From contig NZ_PTRA01000004.1 of NCBI RefSeq assembly GCF_002943425.1, positions 1 through 64,000 on the forward strand: a stretch of DNA of 64,000 nt, in the 5' to 3' direction. The notes below the pieces were generated by a model. The model searched no databases, was not told the origin of the DNA, and was given only the letters and a program-made list of their open reading frames with translations. Made by a program: the position numbers and the translations under genes. This document shows positions 54,907-64,000 of the stretch, in pieces. Positions within the stretch are counted from its first letter, which is position 1. Each line of letters starts with the position of its first letter. This stretch comes from Siphonobacter curvatus. Its GTDB lineage: Bacteria > Bacteroidota > Bacteroidia > Cytophagales > Spirosomataceae.

Positions 54907-55494
54907 ATTCAGATTCAATCCCCCCATACCGATGAATCGCTGATCGCCCTGCTCAAGCAGGACGATCGTTCTGCTTTTGAGGTCTTGTACCGAAAATACT
55001 GGCGTCGGCTCTATGATTCCGCGTACCGGCGGGTACAAACCCGGGAGGATTGCGAGGAAATTGTGCAGGAATTGTTCCTGGACCTCTGGTCCAAGCGCCA
55101 GCACCTGGAAATTACGACTTCGCTGGAAGTGTACCTGTTTACCGCCCTTCGCTACCGGATTTATAACTACATCCGTTCCCTGCTGACGAAAAAAGCCCAC
55201 TTGGATTACGTGCTACAGCGGGGCGACCACGAGGCGAACCTTGTAGAAGATCAGCTATATTACGAAGAACTGCAACGAGCCCTCGACGCTGGCGTGGCCC
55301 AGCTCCCCGAAAAATACCGGCGGGTGTACGAACTAAGTCGGCAGGAGCATTACACCTACCGGGAAATTGCCCAGCTCCTGGAACTCCCAATCGACACGGT
55401 CGAAAAACAGATGGCTAAAGCTCTGAAACTACTGCGTCTTCACCTGAAAGAGCATCTGTTTATGCTTTTGCTGGCCGCTAATCTGCTGGCCTGA
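54907..55494 (+). CDS. FecI-like ECF sigma factor, start codon uncertain
   Basis: About 196 residues if started near the ATT at 54907; CTG at 54901 is another option. The frame is open from 54889, after TGA TAA at 54883-54888, and encodes the conserved region 1.2/2.1 peptide TDESLIALLKQDDRSAFEVL. No ATG, GTG or TTG occurs before the TTG at 54985, which lies inside region 2 and would delete it. Region 2 continues with YRKYWRRLYDSAYRRVQTRE and EEIVQELFLDLWSKRQ. Region 4 is LPEKYRRVYELSRQEHYTYREIAQLLEL with TVEKQMAKALKLLR. It is followed by fecR and an STN-type SusC, so it should activate this locus on a signal from the outer membrane. Confidence 0.82.
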   Translation: MQIQSPHTDESLIALLKQDDRSAFEVLYRKYWRRLYDSAYRRVQTREDCEEIVQELFLDLWSKRQHLEITTSLEVYLFTALRYRIYNYIRSLLTKKAHLDYVLQRGDHEANLVEDQLYYEELQRALDAGVAQLPEKYRRVYELSRQEHYTYREIAQLLELPIDTVEKQMAKALKLLRLHLKEHLFMLLLAANLLA

Positions 55495-55656
55495 TCGGGA
55501 ACTTACTTTTTTGTAGTAGAAATTTCTTCTGATAATCAGGATACTGAAAAATAATTTAAAATTTTTTGCTTCGCTTTTGGCGGAAGTTTTCGACTTGTGT
55601 GACTTACCGAATAGAAAGCCTACGCAGGGAATCCGCTGGCTTACGTAACCAACCGC

Positions 55657-56649
55657 ATGACTCAGGAACGACTTAATTTTCTCTTACAGCAAGTACAAAC
55701 GGGGCAGGCCACGCCAGCCGAGCGTACCGAACTCGACGTTTGGTACGCTCAGTTTGAGAACCGCCCCTCGCTGACCGACCAGCTGGATACGCAGGCCCGG
55801 CAGGCTCTGGAAGAGAAAATGCTGAATCAGATACAAAGTCGCCTCGACCCAGCCGAACCGGAAGAAGAAACGACCGTCGTGCCCTTGCGTCGAAGCTGGC
55901 GACGGATGGCCGCTGGCGTAGTAGCCGTTCTCGCTCTGGCTACGCTTTGGTTATACGTAAGTCGGAATGCTCCAGGCACGCCCGAATCTATGGTACCGAT
56001 GCTGGTACAGAAAACGGGTTACGGACAGACGCGTACGTTTACCTTGCCCGATGGTTCGGAAGTAACGCTGAACGGGAATTCGAGTCTCTCGTATCCGCAG
56101 CAATGGACGGGAAATCGGGAGGTACAACTCACGGGCGAAGCGTATTTTAAGGTAGTCCATACCAAAGACCATCGCCGCTTTAGCGTCGTAACGGCTGATA
56201 ACTTCCGGGTGAACGTACTCGGGACGCAGTTTACCGTCAGCCGCCGGAAGGCCAAAACGCGGGTAGTATTGAATGAAGGCAAAGTACAGTGTCTAATCAA
56301 CGAAAAAGCTCAAGCCGATTCCATTATACTGAAACCCGGCCAACTGGTAGAATTTGCCCGTATCCCTGAAAATTACACCCTGAAACAAGTAGACGCCTCG
56401 CTGTATTCAGCCTGGAAAGATCACAAACTTATTCTGCGAAATACGTCCTTAAAAGAACTCACCGAAGTACTCGAAGACACCTACGGCTATCGTGTCAACG
56501 TAGAAAAGGCATCGCTGCTCGACCGTCGTATGTCGGGTTCGCTGCCCACCAATGATGTAAACGTATTATTAGAAGGCATCGCCGAAGCCTGCAAAGTCAG
56601 CATTCGTCAGGAGGAAGGCCGCATCTACCTCACGGATCAGTCCCGATAA
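55657..56649 (+). CDS. FecR-type anti-sigma factor
   Basis: 330 residues. A cytoplasmic N-terminal part (about 1-80: LNFLLQQVQTGQATPAERTELDVWY) should bind the upstream sigma factor. There is one membrane helix at about 85-101 (AAGVVAVLALATLWLYV). The periplasmic FecR domain spans about 120-220 (RTFTLPDGSEVTLNGNSSLSYP, REVQLTGEAYFKV, FRVNVLGTQFTVSR). A C-terminal DUF4974 domain (about 250-325: LKELTEVLEDTYGYRVNVEK) contacts the STN domain of the transporter. It carries the signal from the STN-SusC to the sigma factor. Confidence 0.92.
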   Translation: MTQERLNFLLQQVQTGQATPAERTELDVWYAQFENRPSLTDQLDTQARQALEEKMLNQIQSRLDPAEPEEETTVVPLRRSWRRMAAGVVAVLALATLWLYVSRNAPGTPESMVPMLVQKTGYGQTRTFTLPDGSEVTLNGNSSLSYPQQWTGNREVQLTGEAYFKVVHTKDHRRFSVVTADNFRVNVLGTQFTVSRRKAKTRVVLNEGKVQCLINEKAQADSIILKPGQLVEFARIPENYTLKQVDASLYSAWKDHKLILRNTSLKELTEVLEDTYGYRVNVEKASLLDRRMSGSLPTNDVNVLLEGIAEACKVSIRQEEGRIYLTDQSR

Positions 56650-56745
56650 ATCATCCATTTAGCATTCGTACGCGTTCGGATATCCCTCCCAGGACATCCC
56701 CAGGAATTCTATGTCTTGATTGGTACCACACTAATTCATGTTTCG

Positions 56746-59700
56746 ATGAAAAAACGTATTACATTTTTGTATGGACTGCCCGCCTTCATGTACCTCTGCG
56801 GCCCACCGGGTGTACAGGCTCAGGAAATCGTTCGGGCGGGTCAGGAACAGGTTCGGGAAGCATCGGCGAGCGGCCAGAGTTTGGAGCATCGCTTGCAGGA
56901 AGTGGAAAAGCAGTACAAAGTTTCGATTTTGTACAACCCTGAACTGGTCAGTAAAAAACGGGTGAAGGATTTTCGGAAATATACTTCCCTCGAACAAACC
57001 CTGGAACAGTTGCTGAAACCGTATGGCCTGACTTTTAAAAAGGTAAGCGACTCGTTTTACATCGTTTCGGAAGAGAAAAAATCTAATACTTCGGCCGTCA
57101 ACCTCTTGCCGAACAAGTTCGTTCCGCTTGAGAATCTGACGAATCTTTCGCGGTCCGAACGCATTTCGGCGACCTCCCTGACCATGCCCATGATGGCTGC
57201 GTTGACCGTTCAGGGAAAAGTAAGCGACGCGACCACGGGCGAGCCGCTGCCGGGCGTCAACGTTGTGGTGAAAAATACCTCGCAGGGCGTAACGACCAAT
57301 CGGAGCGGTGAGTATTCGCTGCCCAATGTTCCCGAAAATGCCGTCCTGGTTTTTTCTTCGATCGGGTATCAGGCCCAGGAAATGGCCGTACAGAACCGAT
57401 CCCAAATAAACATCTCCTTAACCTCTTCCTCGCAGGAACTCGATCAGGTCGTGGTCGTCGGCTACTCCCAGCAGCGGCGTTCCACCCTGACGGGCTCTGT
57501 CGCTCAGATTGGAGCCGATCAGTTGAAGCAGGCTCCCCCGCTAAATGTTTCGAACGTATTGGCGGGCCGCTTACCAGGGGTCATCGTTACGCAACCCTAC
57601 GGTCAGCCCGGAGCCGACAACGCCACCATCAACGTACGCGGCATCAGCACCACGGGTAGCAATGCTCCGCTGGTCATTGTGGATGGTATTGAACGTCCCT
57701 TCACTGCCCTGGATCCGAATGAAATTGAAACCGTCAGCGTATTGAAGGATGCTTCGGCGGCAGCTGTTTACGGAGCTCGGGCCGCCAACGGGGTCATTCT
57801 GATTACTACGAAACGCGGTAAAACGGGTAAGCCGACGATTACCTACGAAACCAATTTCTCCCAAAATACCAATACCCGATTCCCCAAATTCTTGAACGGG
57901 CCGGATTACATGCGGTGGTATAAACGGGCTGAAGAACTGGATAATCAGTACCTCGTTTCGCAGGGAAAAACGCCCTTTGCTCTGACGTATACCGACGAAG
58001 AAATTGCGTCTTTGGCAAACGGTACCAATCAGTCGGAGTTTCTCGGCAATACGGATTGGGTGGGTATGCTGACCAATAATACGAGCGTCAGCCAGTACCA
58101 CAACGTCTCCGTCAATGGCGGTACGGATCGCGTTCGGTACTTCACGACGCTGGGGTACTGGAACCAGAACGGGGTCATCAAGAACACTAATTACAAACGC
58201 TATAACGTCCGGACTAATATCGACGCCGATGTCAACGATTTCATCTCCACACGGCTGGACCTGACTGTTCGGATGGAAGATCGGATGAATCCGGCTCTTG
58301 CACCCACGGATCAGAACTATCAAAACCCATTCATTCTGGCTCAGCGGATGCAGCCGAACCTGCCGATGTTCAATCCCGCGGGTTTACCCGTCGGTGGTAA
58401 TACCGATGCGGGCGTTGGAAACCCCATCGTCGCCGTGAATGACATTGGCAACCGGAATGCCGAGGCTACTACCTTCAACGGTAACTTATCGATGAACGTA
58501 AAAATTCCCGGTGTACAGGGACTTCAGGCTCGTTTGCTGGTGAGTTACGACAAGACAATTACGGAAGTAAAAACCTTCGTGGAACCAGCGATGCTGGCCG
58601 TGCGGAACCGTAACGCCAACGGCTGGCTCTGGACGCCCGCCCGGATGAGTGCCTACAACGTCAATAACCTCATTCAGGATTACTCCCACAGCTATCGGAC
58701 GACTTTTCAACCTTCCATCCTTTATGACCGAACCTTCGGTAAAAATGCCTTCAACGGTCTGTTACTCTATGAATATTCGGGATGGGGTACCAACGGTTTC
58801 GGGGCTCAGGCCCGGAACTTCCCCATCACCGATCTGCTGGATATCAATTTTGGTAGTAAGGCCGCCGAGGATCTGCGGGCCGCTACCGGCAGCAGCACGC
58901 AGTACAAACGGGGTGGTTACGTTGGTCGGGTCAACTACACTTACGACGACAAGTATCTCTTTGAAGTAGCCGCTCGCTACGATGCCTCGGTTAACTTCCC
59001 GGAGAGTACCCGCTGGGGCTTTTTCCCTTCGGCATCGCTGGGCTGGGTGTTGAGTAAGGAGAATTTCTGGCAACCGCTGAATACCCCGATCAACTTTTTC
59101 AAAGTCCGGCTTTCGGCGGGTAAACTCGGAAATGACTATCTGTCCTCAGCCTTTCCGTACTTGAATTCCTTCCAGCTTCGTACGACGCCTACGGTGGCCA
59201 TCGGTAATCAGGTGGTTTCAACCTTGTACAATACGGCTCCGGCCAACCCGACCATCACTTGGGAAGAAGCCACCATGTACAATGGCGGTGTAGAACTGGG
59301 ACTTTGGAATAGCAATCTGAGTCTGGAACTGGATTACTTCTATAAGGTAACCTCTAACATTTTGACAGGTCAGAGCGGCATTTTTGCTCCTTCCGTGGGC
59401 GGAAACTTTGCTTCAGCGGTGAACGCTGGAAAAGTGGATAACCGGGGCGTAGATTTACAACTGGCCTACAGCAAGAAGCACAACAAGCTTTCCTACAAAA
59501 TCATTGGAAACTTCACCTACGCTCATAACCGCGTCCTGCGGATCAATGAATCCGTGAACGCTCCGGCAGCTCAGCGGCGGGTAGGGCATCCCGTAAATAC
59601 GAAGTTTGGATTTGTGGTGGATGGACTCTATCAAACGCAGGAAGAAGTGGATCGCGGACCAAGTTTTCCCTACGGTCCGGGTGCTCCGGGCTACGTGAAG

Positions 59701-60288
59701 TACGTGGATTTGAACGGCGACGGCAAAATCTCGTTCGAGCAGGACGTGACCCGCATCGGTCGCAGCAACACGCCCGAGATTATGTACGGTCTGAATTTGC
59801 AGGCGGGATACGGCCCCTTCGATTTCTCCGCCCTGCTGCAGGGAGCGGCTCGCTCCAACGTGATTCTGGCGGGCGTGTACAACAGCGGCGTACAGGGCAA
59901 CACAGTCTATACGCAGACGTTTGCGGGTAATGGAAACAGTCCGTACTTTCTGGTGGAAGACTCCTGGCGACCGGATAATCCCAACGCCAAGTACCCACGG
60001 TTAACCGCTAACAAAGCGGGACTGACCAACCAGAACGGGTATCAGAACTCCTTCTTCGTGCGGGACGGTAGTTACCTGCGGCTTAAATCCTTGCAGATTG
60101 GCTATTCCCTGCCGAAAGATTTCCTGAGTCGACTGAAAATTCAGCAGTGGCGATTCTACGCGGCAGGATCCAACCTGTTGACCTTCGACAAAATCAAATA
60201 CGCCGATCCGGAAACGCCCAGCGTCGTACAGGCCGGGTTCTATCCCCAGCAACGCGTGTTTTCCATCGGAACCAACATCACCTTTTAA
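56746..60288 (+). CDS. SusC-like TonB-dependent transducer with STN domain
   Basis: 1180 residues from the ATG at 56746; the frame start at 56716 adds ten residues before a normal signal peptide. After the signal comes an STN (secretin/TonB N-terminal) domain at about 50-115 (LEHRLQEVEKQYKVSILYN, LEQTLEQLLKPYGLTFKKV). A carboxypeptidase-D-like repeat (about 160-235: VQGKVSDATTGEPLPGVNV) and the TonB box DQVVVVGYSQQRRSTLTGSV follow, then the plug (APLVIVDGIERPFTALDPNE, ASAAAVYGARAANGVILITTK) and a barrel ending in IGTNITF. It imports substrate and also signals through FecR to the sigma factor. Confidence 0.95.
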   Translation: MKKRITFLYGLPAFMYLCGPPGVQAQEIVRAGQEQVREASASGQSLEHRLQEVEKQYKVSILYNPELVSKKRVKDFRKYTSLEQTLEQLLKPYGLTFKKVSDSFYIVSEEKKSNTSAVNLLPNKFVPLENLTNLSRSERISATSLTMPMMAALTVQGKVSDATTGEPLPGVNVVVKNTSQGVTTNRSGEYSLPNVPENAVLVFSSIGYQAQEMAVQNRSQINISLTSSSQELDQVVVVGYSQQRRSTLTGSVAQIGADQLKQAPPLNVSNVLAGRLPGVIVTQPYGQPGADNATINVRGISTTGSNAPLVIVDGIERPFTALDPNEIETVSVLKDASAAAVYGARAANGVILITTKRGKTGKPTITYETNFSQNTNTRFPKFLNGPDYMRWYKRAEELDNQYLVSQGKTPFALTYTDEEIASLANGTNQSEFLGNTDWVGMLTNNTSVSQYHNVSVNGGTDRVRYFTTLGYWNQNGVIKNTNYKRYNVRTNIDADVNDFISTRLDLTVRMEDRMNPALAPTDQNYQNPFILAQRMQPNLPMFNPAGLPVGGNTDAGVGNPIVAVNDIGNRNAEATTFNGNLSMNVKIPGVQGLQARLLVSYDKTITEVKTFVEPAMLAVRNRNANGWLWTPARMSAYNVNNLIQDYSHSYRTTFQPSILYDRTFGKNAFNGLLLYEYSGWGTNGFGAQARNFPITDLLDINFGSKAAEDLRAATGSSTQYKRGGYVGRVNYTYDDKYLFEVAARYDASVNFPESTRWGFFPSASLGWVLSKENFWQPLNTPINFFKVRLSAGKLGNDYLSSAFPYLNSFQLRTTPTVAIGNQVVSTLYNTAPANPTITWEEATMYNGGVELGLWNSNLSLELDYFYKVTSNILTGQSGIFAPSVGGNFASAVNAGKVDNRGVDLQLAYSKKHNKLSYKIIGNFTYAHNRVLRINESVNAPAAQRRVGHPVNTKFGFVVDGLYQTQEEVDRGPSFPYGPGAPGYVKYVDLNGDGKISFEQDVTRIGRSNTPEIMYGLNLQAGYGPFDFSALLQGAARSNVILAGVYNSGVQGNTVYTQTFAGNGNSPYFLVEDSWRPDNPNAKYPRLTANKAGLTNQNGYQNSFFVRDGSYLRLKSLQIGYSLPKDFLSRLKIQQWRFYAAGSNLLTFDKIKYADPETPSVVQAGFYPQQRVFSIGTNITF

Positions 60289-60299
60289 GACGGAAGCTC

Positions 60300-61991
60300 A
60301 TGAAATCAAGACTCATCGTAGTAGCCAGCGTATGTAGCCTGCTGCTCGGACTGCTTCAGTCCTGTAAACTCGACGTCACGCCGCGGGATCGCTATACCGA
60401 CGTGACGGTCTGGGCCAACGAAAACAACGCCAAGCTGTACCTGCTGGACCAGTATTCCGTGCTCGGTGATTTTGCCTTTGGCACCATGCCCCTGGGCTAC
60501 GCCAACAATACCGATGCTCTGACCGATTTGATTAAAAACACGTCCATTTCCAGTGGCAACGGTACGGCGAATATGGTGGCCTTTAACCCGGCGAGTATTA
60601 CGGCAGCGAACCCGACTTTTTCGTATTGGGGAACGGGCTACACCCGGATTTTCGCCATCAACAATTTTCTGAACGGTACTGATCAGTATCAAACTTTCAG
60701 CGATTCCACGACTCGTAACGTGTACCACGCCGAAGCTCGTTTCCTGCGGGCCTACGTGTACTTCTGGCTGGTCAAACTGCACGGCAGCGTGATTTTGCTG
60801 GAAAAACCAGTAACGGATAATAACAATCCGCGGTCGTCGGAAGATGAATGCTGGAACTTCATTGCCCGCGATCTGGCTTTTGCCGCCCAGTATTTACCCG
60901 AAACCCGAGCCACGGCCGACCTGGGCCGGGCCACCAAAGGGGCGGCGTATGCTATGCTGGCCCGTACCTGGCTTTACGCAGCTTCGGTGGCAGAATATGA
61001 CAAAAAACAGTACAACAGCGACCCGCTGACGGGCGTACCCACGGCTAAAGCTCCGCAATACTACCGCAATGCAGCAGCGGCGGCTCAAGCCGTGGTGGAT
61101 TTGGAAGCCAAAGGCGTGTACCAACTTTTGCCGCAGTTTACCAGTGTGTTCAGTACCAAAAATAACAAGGAACTCATTTGGGGTTTCAACTACATCCGGC
61201 CTTCGCTGACCAACACATTTGATCGGGATTACGCCCCACCGGCGGATGTTCCGGCGTACGGAGCAAAGGGTGTACCTACTGCCGAACTTTCCGATGCCTT
61301 TGAAATGGCCGATGGCCGCAGCTTCTCCTGGACCAATCCCGCCATGGCAGCGAGTCCGTACCGGGGACGGGAGCCGCGTTTCTACGGAACGATCCTCTAC
61401 CACGGCGGAAGCTGGAAAGGTCGTACGCTCAACATCGCTACGGGTACGGATGCGTACATCGATTACGGTTCAGTGGCCGATCCGAAACGAACGGTTACGG
61501 GCTATTATCTCCGAAAATACGTGGACTCTACCAACGTAGATCCCATCCGAAACGCGGGCGAGCAACAGTCGATTGAACTTCGTTACGCGGAAGTTTTACT
61601 GATTCACGCGGAAGCACTGGCCAAAACGGGACAGTACGCCAAAGCCAAAGAAATGCTGGATAAGGTACGCAAGCGGGCGGGTCTGCCCGGCGTAACCGCT
61701 GCCAGCGAAGCCGACCTGATGGCGGCAGTGGAACACGAGCGGATCGTGGAGCTGGCGTTTGAAGGCCACCGCTACTGGGATCTCAGACGCTGGCGGAAGG
61801 CTCATATCGTACTGAATAACCAACGGGTACACGGACATCGCCCGATCCTTCAGGCCGATGGAAGTGTCCGCTACGAAGTGGTAGACAGTGACAAGCAAGA
61901 CCGCTTCTTCGCGGCTAACACGTACTATATCCCGCTGCCCGCGGCTGAAATTGTTAACAACCCGGCACTGTCCCAAATTCAGGGCTGGTAA
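60300..61991 (+). CDS. SusD/RagB family lipoprotein
   Basis: 563 residues from the ATG at 60300, 11 bases after the SusC stop; the longer frame from 60147 overlaps SusC and is rejected. Lipoprotein signal with Cys near 22 (LLLGLLQSCKLDVTPRDRY). TPR-like body with YHAEARFLRAYVYFWLVKLHG, ARTWLYAASVAEYDKK and QSIELRYAEVLLIHAEALAKTG, and the C-terminal motif EHERIVELAFEGHRYWDLRRW, NTYYIPLPAAEIVNNP. Surface partner of the preceding SusC-like protein. Confidence 0.93.
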   Translation: MKSRLIVVASVCSLLLGLLQSCKLDVTPRDRYTDVTVWANENNAKLYLLDQYSVLGDFAFGTMPLGYANNTDALTDLIKNTSISSGNGTANMVAFNPASITAANPTFSYWGTGYTRIFAINNFLNGTDQYQTFSDSTTRNVYHAEARFLRAYVYFWLVKLHGSVILLEKPVTDNNNPRSSEDECWNFIARDLAFAAQYLPETRATADLGRATKGAAYAMLARTWLYAASVAEYDKKQYNSDPLTGVPTAKAPQYYRNAAAAAQAVVDLEAKGVYQLLPQFTSVFSTKNNKELIWGFNYIRPSLTNTFDRDYAPPADVPAYGAKGVPTAELSDAFEMADGRSFSWTNPAMAASPYRGREPRFYGTILYHGGSWKGRTLNIATGTDAYIDYGSVADPKRTVTGYYLRKYVDSTNVDPIRNAGEQQSIELRYAEVLLIHAEALAKTGQYAKAKEMLDKVRKRAGLPGVTAASEADLMAAVEHERIVELAFEGHRYWDLRRWRKAHIVLNNQRVHGHRPILQADGSVRYEVVDSDKQDRFFAANTYYIPLPAAEIVNNPALSQIQGW

Positions 61992-62004
61992 ACTCCTAAG
62001 TTGT

Positions 62005-62379
62005 ATGAGATCGATCTTCGCTTTGGCAGCTTTAACGCTACTCGCCGCCTGCGACTCACCGGACGTGAAACCCCGCAACGACGATAATACCCTGACGGCC
62101 GTGTGGGTGAATGTGCCCGGAGCCGACGAAAACAGTGCTCGCTACAACGGCGTGTTCAATGCCGCTGGCGATACGGTACGGGTCACGGTGCCGCAAAAAA
62201 CGGCTACCGGACTGGCGATCAATTTACAGGAACTGAAGCTTCGCGGCTCCATTCCATCGGACGCTGAGGCCCGGCCCGCCATGGGCCTGATGAATATGAG
62301 CCAGCCCTTTAAAATCGATATTATTTCGGGACGGCAGAATGTCCGTTCGTACTGGATCGTAGTAACGCAAAGTAAATAG
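62005..62379 (+). CDS. Small lipoprotein, DUF5018-like
   Basis: 124 residues from the ATG at 62005 (MRSIFALAALTLLAAC, lipidated Cys at 16); the upstream extension of the frame overlaps susD. The rest is a single beta domain (TAVWVNVPGADENSARYNGV, DTVRVTVPQKTATGLAINL, FKIDIISGRQNVRSYWIVVT), in the style of DUF5018-related domains found beside SusCD genes. It probably sits on the outer membrane and helps ligand binding. It lies between susD and the glycohydrolase gene. Confidence 0.75.
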   Translation: MRSIFALAALTLLAACDSPDVKPRNDDNTLTAVWVNVPGADENSARYNGVFNAAGDTVRVTVPQKTATGLAINLQELKLRGSIPSDAEARPAMGLMNMSQPFKIDIISGRQNVRSYWIVVTQSK

Positions 62380-62385
62380 AAAGGC

Positions 62386-63951
62386 ATGACGAAAAAGGGC
62401 TGTTACTGGCTAATTGGGCTATGGATGTTATGCGTACGGGTGGAGGGACAACCCTCCCTCCCCCGTACAAATACCGGAAAAGTGACCATAACCCGGGAAA
62501 CGCTGCTGGATAAAATTAAAGGAGGCTGGGCCGGACAAACCATTGGCGTAACCTTCGGCTGGCCGACGGAATTTGTGCACCTGGGCACCTTTATTCCGGA
62601 TGGACAAACCATCCCCTGGAGTGAGGATTACGTTCGAAAAGCCATGCAAACTTTTCCGGGTCTGTATGATGACATTTACATGGATTTAACCTTTGTCTCG
62701 GTTTTCCAGCGATGTGGTCTTATGGCTCCGGTTGATTCCTTTGCCCAGGCGTATGCCCGGGCGGGGTACGACCTCTGGCACGCCAACCAGGCGGGTCGGT
62801 ACAACATTCTCCAGGGAATCAAGGCTCCCCAGTCGGGTCATTACCTGAATAATCCCCATGCCGATGATATTGACTTTCAGATTGAGGCCGATTTTGCGGG
62901 TCTGATGACGCCGGGTATGCCCACCGTGGCGGCTGAGATCACGGATAAAATCGGTCACATCATGAATTCGGGTGATGGCTGGTACGGTGGAGTTTACGTA
63001 GCAACGATGTACTCGCTGGCTTTTGTAAGTACCGATGTAAACTACGTCGTGCGGGAGGCCTTGAAGGCCATTCCGCAACAGAGTAAATTCTATCAGTGTA
63101 TCAACGACGTTATCGGCTGGCACCGTCAGTATCCCAACGACTGGAAGAAAACCTGGTTCGAGCTTCAGCGAAAATGGGTGGAAGAAGTGGGCTGTCCGGA
63201 TGGGGTTTTTCAACCCCTGAACATTGATGCAAAAGTCAATGCGGCCTACGTCGTGCTGGGTTTGCTGTACGGCAATGGCGATTTTACCCAAACGCTGGAA
63301 ATTACGACGCGGACCGGTCAGGATTCGGACTGTAACCCCTCCACCGCCGCGGGCATTCTGGGGACGATGATTGGGTATCAAAACATTCCGGCGTACTGGC
63401 TGAACCCGCTTAAAAAAGCCGAAGATCTGCCTTTTTCGTACACCTCCCTTTCTCTAAACGCGGTATACGAGCTGAGTTACGCCCAGGCTCTGGAAACGAT
63501 TCGGCTGCATCAGGGCAGGGTAGGGGAGAAGAATGTCGAAATTCAGACGACCCGTCCTGTACCCGTTCGGTTGGAAGAGAATTTCAAAGGCCATTACCCC
63601 GTCGAGAAAAAGCCCTTGTTTCAGTCTTTCGGCGATTCCCTGCGTTTTACGACACCAGAGGCCATCGGACTGGTCATTCGGGGTCATGTTCGGAAAAAAC
63701 AGAGCGATGCTCCAACGCATCTGCTTCGGGCCGCCTTGTACATCGATGGAGCAAAAGTCGAAGAAGCGAATTTTCCGACCCAGCCCAGCCAGCGTCGTAC
63801 CGAGTTGTTCTGGCGGTATCATCTTCCGAAAGGTGCCCACGTTATTACCATTAAAATTCTGAATCCGCACCCGGCGTATGAGCTGGTGGCGGGCGACTAC
63901 CTCTACTACACCGATCAACCCGTACGCGGATACCGTTCGAAAAGTCATTAG
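62386..63951 (+). CDS. Exported ADP-ribosylglycohydrolase (DraG/ARH-like)
   Basis: 521 residues with a signal peptide to about VRVEGQ (residue 22). The ARH fold begins at about 35 (DKIKGGWAGQTIGVTFGWP). The metal-binding acidic pair is D95-D96 (LYDDIYMDLTF), with D313 and D315 in the second cluster (TGQDSDCNPSTAAGILGTMIG). The C-terminal 130 residues (about 395-521) are beta-rich, without a known name. ARH enzymes cleave ADP-ribose from proteins or nucleosides. Exported members linked to SusCD probably act on a nucleoside, ADP-ribosylated or glycosidic substrate in the periplasm. It starts 6 bases after the lipoprotein gene and closes the locus. Confidence 0.85.
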   Translation: MTKKGCYWLIGLWMLCVRVEGQPSLPRTNTGKVTITRETLLDKIKGGWAGQTIGVTFGWPTEFVHLGTFIPDGQTIPWSEDYVRKAMQTFPGLYDDIYMDLTFVSVFQRCGLMAPVDSFAQAYARAGYDLWHANQAGRYNILQGIKAPQSGHYLNNPHADDIDFQIEADFAGLMTPGMPTVAAEITDKIGHIMNSGDGWYGGVYVATMYSLAFVSTDVNYVVREALKAIPQQSKFYQCINDVIGWHRQYPNDWKKTWFELQRKWVEEVGCPDGVFQPLNIDAKVNAAYVVLGLLYGNGDFTQTLEITTRTGQDSDCNPSTAAGILGTMIGYQNIPAYWLNPLKKAEDLPFSYTSLSLNAVYELSYAQALETIRLHQGRVGEKNVEIQTTRPVPVRLEENFKGHYPVEKKPLFQSFGDSLRFTTPEAIGLVIRGHVRKKQSDAPTHLLRAALYIDGAKVEEANFPTQPSQRRTELFWRYHLPKGAHVITIKILNPHPAYELVAGDYLYYTDQPVRGYRSKSH

Positions 63952-64000
63952 TATCTGCTTTATTATATACATTGATTAACCTCTAAACCAACGTATTATC

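Noticed and set aside
61888-62004. N-terminal extension of the DUF5018-like lipoprotein
   Set aside because: It overlaps susD, and the internal ATG begins an exact lipoprotein signal.
1-64000. rRNA, tRNA, transposase or integrase genes
   Set aside because: None was recognised by motif reading. A covariance-model scan and a profile search would settle it.

Overview
The window looks like a replicon of a Bacteroidota bacterium, most likely a Cytophagales member related to Spirosoma or Siphonobacter. The evidence is two SusC/SusD pairs, TAnnTTTG-type promoters, reg_prop/Y_Y_Y hybrid kinases, FecI/FecR-type signalling, many exported proteins with short signal peptides, and almost no Shine-Dalgarno sequences. 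The genus is inferred from protein character, not from a search. A plasmid-type origin with parAB, repB and iterons lies in the middle, so the molecule is probably a large plasmid or chromid, or a chromosome carrying an integrated one.

Layout. 1-7.2 kb (minus strand): a truncated GAF histidine kinase, a Tat-exported metallophosphoesterase and a SusD/SusC pair. 7.4-18.3 kb: a SNF2/SWIM helicase, a ScyD/ScyE-like lipoprotein, a 1403-residue hybrid two-component sensor, a DisA_N-like (DACNV) sensor protein and a YegP/DUF1508 protein. 18.7-31.6 kb: two convergent arms that meet at a 28-bp perfect palindrome. The plus arm encodes an ECF sigma factor, a membrane anti-sigma-like protein, an exported papain-like (C1) protease and an Imm51-like protein. 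The minus arm is a ten-gene run of exported proteins that includes a second C1 protease, DUF4384 proteins, two caspase-fold proteases and a LamG/PKD lipoprotein. I consider this the most interesting accessory system here.

32-37.6 kb: replication and partition. A SRAP-family protein that has lost its catalytic residues is followed by parA with an N-terminal HTH and an upstream inverted-repeat operator. Next is parB, with three 25-bp palindromes inside its coding sequence, then about 1.4 kb of origin DNA with an AT-rich stretch, a perfect DnaA box and iterons, and then repB. Fifteen copies or near-copies of a 19-bp iteron flank parAB. Five of them, next to repB, are spaced by 22 or 33 bp.

37.6-52 kb: nitrate assimilation. 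The minus strand carries cobA (uroporphyrinogen-III methyltransferase), an alginate-export-like porin, a nitrate MFS transporter, a nitrate reductase fused to an NAD(P)H/BFD reductase module, and a nitrite-reductase-like protein fused to rubredoxin. The plus strand carries nirB, nirD, a NarX-like kinase with a nitrate-sensor P-box, and a NarL-like regulator. Together they cover uptake, reduction to nitrite and ammonium, siroheme supply and sensing.

52-64 kb: a YihY-like membrane protein and an RsbRD-type histidine kinase, then a complete trans-envelope PUL: FecI-like sigma (apparently without a standard start codon), FecR, an STN-containing SusC, SusD, a DUF5018-like lipoprotein and an exported ADP-ribosylglycohydrolase. 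I saw no transposases, CRISPR arrays, rRNA or tRNA genes.
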